Shown piece by piece: positions 5,148-5,865 of a stretch of 5,865 bases of DNA. This DNA comes from JBFYTX01 sp964442335 (lineage in GTDB: Bacteria; Chloroflexota; Dehalococcoidia; Dehalococcoidales; RBG-16-60-22). A program made the position numbers and the translations under genes. Position 1 is the first letter of the stretch; every line of letters begins with the position of its first letter. Location of the stretch: contig CAYTZI010000130.1 in assembly GCA_964442335.1 (NCBI GenBank), forward strand, positions 1-5,865, read 5' to 3'. The notes beneath the pieces were generated by a model, which saw only the letters and a list, made by a program, of their open reading frames with translations, was not told the DNA's origin and ran no database searches.

Positions 5148-5386
5148 CCTCACCCCCTTAATCCCCCTCTCGAACAGGATTATCTTCTTCGCTCGTATTT
5201 TCCTTGGTTCAAGAGGGGGAGGAAAGCGAAGAGGGGCATAAGCCCCTCTTAAACTCCCCGCTTTTCCAGGGGGAGAGAATTTGAGAGGGGGCAGAGCCCC
5301 CTCTCTCCTTTACTCCCCTCTCCAGCCATAGAAATCTGTGATGACCTCTCAATGTCTCCGGCTGGAGAGGGGATAAAGGGGTGAGG
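5148..5386. repeat. Hairpin-dense repeat island with inverted terminal repeats
   Basis: The ends CCTCACCCCCTTAATCCCCC (5148-5167) and GGATAAAGGGGTGAGG (5371-5386) are imperfect inverted repeats. Five hairpins lie between or within them: 5162-5175 with 5207-5220 (14 bases, one mismatch); 5229-5237 with 5242-5250 (9 perfect, ATAA loop); 5254-5259 with 5270-5275 (6); 5283-5292 with 5296-5305 (10 perfect, AGA loop); and 5315-5327 with 5360-5372 (13 perfect, 32-base loop). It shares modules with the elements at 845-890 and 1762-1826. It probably consists of several nested or tandem copies of the same non-coding repeat family. No transposase is present. Confidence 0.75.
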
Positions 5387-5431
5387 CTATCACAGACAAC
5401 CAAAAGCAAACAAAACCGGATGGGCTTCCCT

Positions 5432-5461
5432 TTGACACTTTTTACGCCTGAAATATATAAT
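5432..5461 (+). promoter_or_regulatory. Consensus sigma-70-type promoter of the SDR gene
   Basis: TTGACA (5432-5437), an 18-base spacer and TATAAT (5456-5461): both hexamers match consensus. Transcription would start near 5468, about 20 bases before the ATG, leaving room for the ribosome binding site and little else, so no leader-based regulation is expected. Confidence 0.85.
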
Positions 5462-5476
5462 TAGCCTACACAATTT

Positions 5477-5482
5477 AAGGAG
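5477..5482 (+). promoter_or_regulatory. Ribosome binding site of the SDR gene
   Basis: AAGGAG lies 6 bases before the ATG at 5489, an ideal spacing, and fixes that start. Confidence 0.85.
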
Positions 5483-5488
5483 AGAATA

Positions 5489-5865
5489 ATGAAAGACTTT
5501 CAGGGAAAAGTTGCTGTCGTTACCGGCGCCGCCAGCGGTATCGGTTACGGCCTGGCGGAGCGTTGCGCCCGGGAGGGCATGAAGGTGGTCCTGGCGGATA
5601 TCGAGGAAAGCCCTCTGGCTGAAGCGGAACGGAACATCAAAGGTACGGGGGCGGACGTACTGGCCGTGAAAACGGATGTATCTAAGGCCGCCGACGTTGA
5701 AGCGCTGGCGAAGAAAACGCTGGAGACCTTCGGGGCGGTACACCTGCTTTTTAATAACGCCGGCGTCAGCGGGGGTACAAATCTCCTGTCGACCACCCTG
5801 CATGATTGGGAATGGACGCTGGGCGTCAATCTGTGGGGAGTCATCTACGGGGTTCATTTTTTCCT
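5489..5865 (+). CDS. Short-chain dehydrogenase/reductase, N-terminal part (3' end outside window)
   Basis: The frame stays open for 125 codons to the window end. The protein begins MKDFQGKVAVVTGAASGIG and is a classical SDR, a Rossmann-fold NAD(P)-dependent oxidoreductase. TGAASGIG at 12-19 is the TGxxxGxG cofactor motif. Asp37 at the end of the second strand (VVLADIE) suggests NAD(H) preference. Asp63-Val64 (TDVS) contacts adenine in the family, NNAG is at 89-92, and Asn114 (VNLWGV) is the structural/catalytic asparagine. The catalytic Ser-Tyr-Lys residues would lie beyond the window. Classical SDRs are about 250-280 residues, so about half is seen. The substrate cannot be inferred. The gene has its own consensus promoter and is divergent from rpsP, so it is functionally separate from the rest of the window. 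Confidence 0.93.
   Translation, partial: MKDFQGKVAVVTGAASGIGYGLAERCAREGMKVVLADIEESPLAEAERNIKGTGADVLAVKTDVSKAADVEALAKKTLETFGAVHLLFNNAGVSGGTNLLSTTLHDWEWTLGVNLWGVIYGVHFF

Larger units (their letters stand above)
4937..5488. other. 552-base divergent intergenic region, no gene
   Basis: This gap separates rpsP (leftward) from the SDR gene (rightward). It holds the rpsP promoter, an A/T-rich stretch at about 5007-5145 with a TGTAAA/TTTACA dyad, a hairpin-rich repeat island at 5148-5386, and the SDR promoter. The frames open here on either strand look non-coding: they translate repeat sequence or run antisense to rpsP without a convincing start. Confidence 0.8.

Noticed and set aside
5148..5386. 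CRISPR array
   Set aside because: Repeats are inverted hairpin modules of differing lengths, without regularly spaced direct repeats and unique spacers, and no cas gene is near.
5390..5857. A 155-codon minus-strand frame opposite the SDR gene, and an overlapping 99-codon one
   Set aside because: The plus-strand SDR has clear motifs, promoter and ribosome binding site. The minus frames resemble no family and run across the SDR promoter.

Overview
The window is a bacterial chromosomal segment, GC-rich in its core genes. It carries the 3' half of an F1Fo ATP synthase operon, a small lower-GC gene (GrpB family), a ribosomal protein operon and the start of an oxidoreductase gene. Gene content and protein style (AtpA/AtpD wording, the order atpA-atpG-atpD-atpC, and abundant short GC-rich and 'CATTGCGAG' repeats) suggest a Chloroflexota, possibly Dehalococcoidia, draft or metagenome-assembled genome. 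That taxonomic call is an inference from memory of these families and was not tested. A run of ten Ns shows that the sequence is a scaffold.

Layout. 1-806 (+): C-terminal half of atpA (alpha). 902-1756 (+): atpG (gamma). 1947-3356 (+): atpD (beta). 3343-3765 (+): atpC (epsilon), overlapping atpD by 14 bases. 3768-4289 (-): a GrpB/UPF0157 protein of clearly lower GC, convergent with atpC with only 2 bases between the stop codons. 4286-4427 (-): a gap with a possible gene remnant and a terminator-like hairpin. 4428-4670 (-): khpA, a KH-domain RNA-binding protein interrupted by the N gap. 4667-4936 (-): rpsP (ribosomal protein S16), overlapping khpA by ATGA. 4937-5488: a 552-base divergent intergenic region with two near-consensus sigma-70-type promoters facing away from each other and a hairpin-dense repeat island between them. 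5489-5865 (+): N-terminal 125 residues of a short-chain dehydrogenase/reductase, cut by the window end.

How it works together. The four atp genes encode the F1 subunits alpha, gamma, beta and epsilon; delta and the Fo genes would lie upstream, outside the window. The operon is unusual in having structured repeats between atpA and atpG and between atpG and atpD, so that atpG alone is bracketed by hairpins, while atpD and atpC overlap tightly. rpsP and khpA form a translationally coupled translation/RNA pair, but rimM and trmD, which often follow them, are absent here; grpB lies there instead.

No new defence, mobile or biosynthetic system is evident. The points most worth checking are the repeats inside the atp operon, the N gap in the functional loop of KhpA (which looks like an assembly artefact), and the low-GC grpB cassette.
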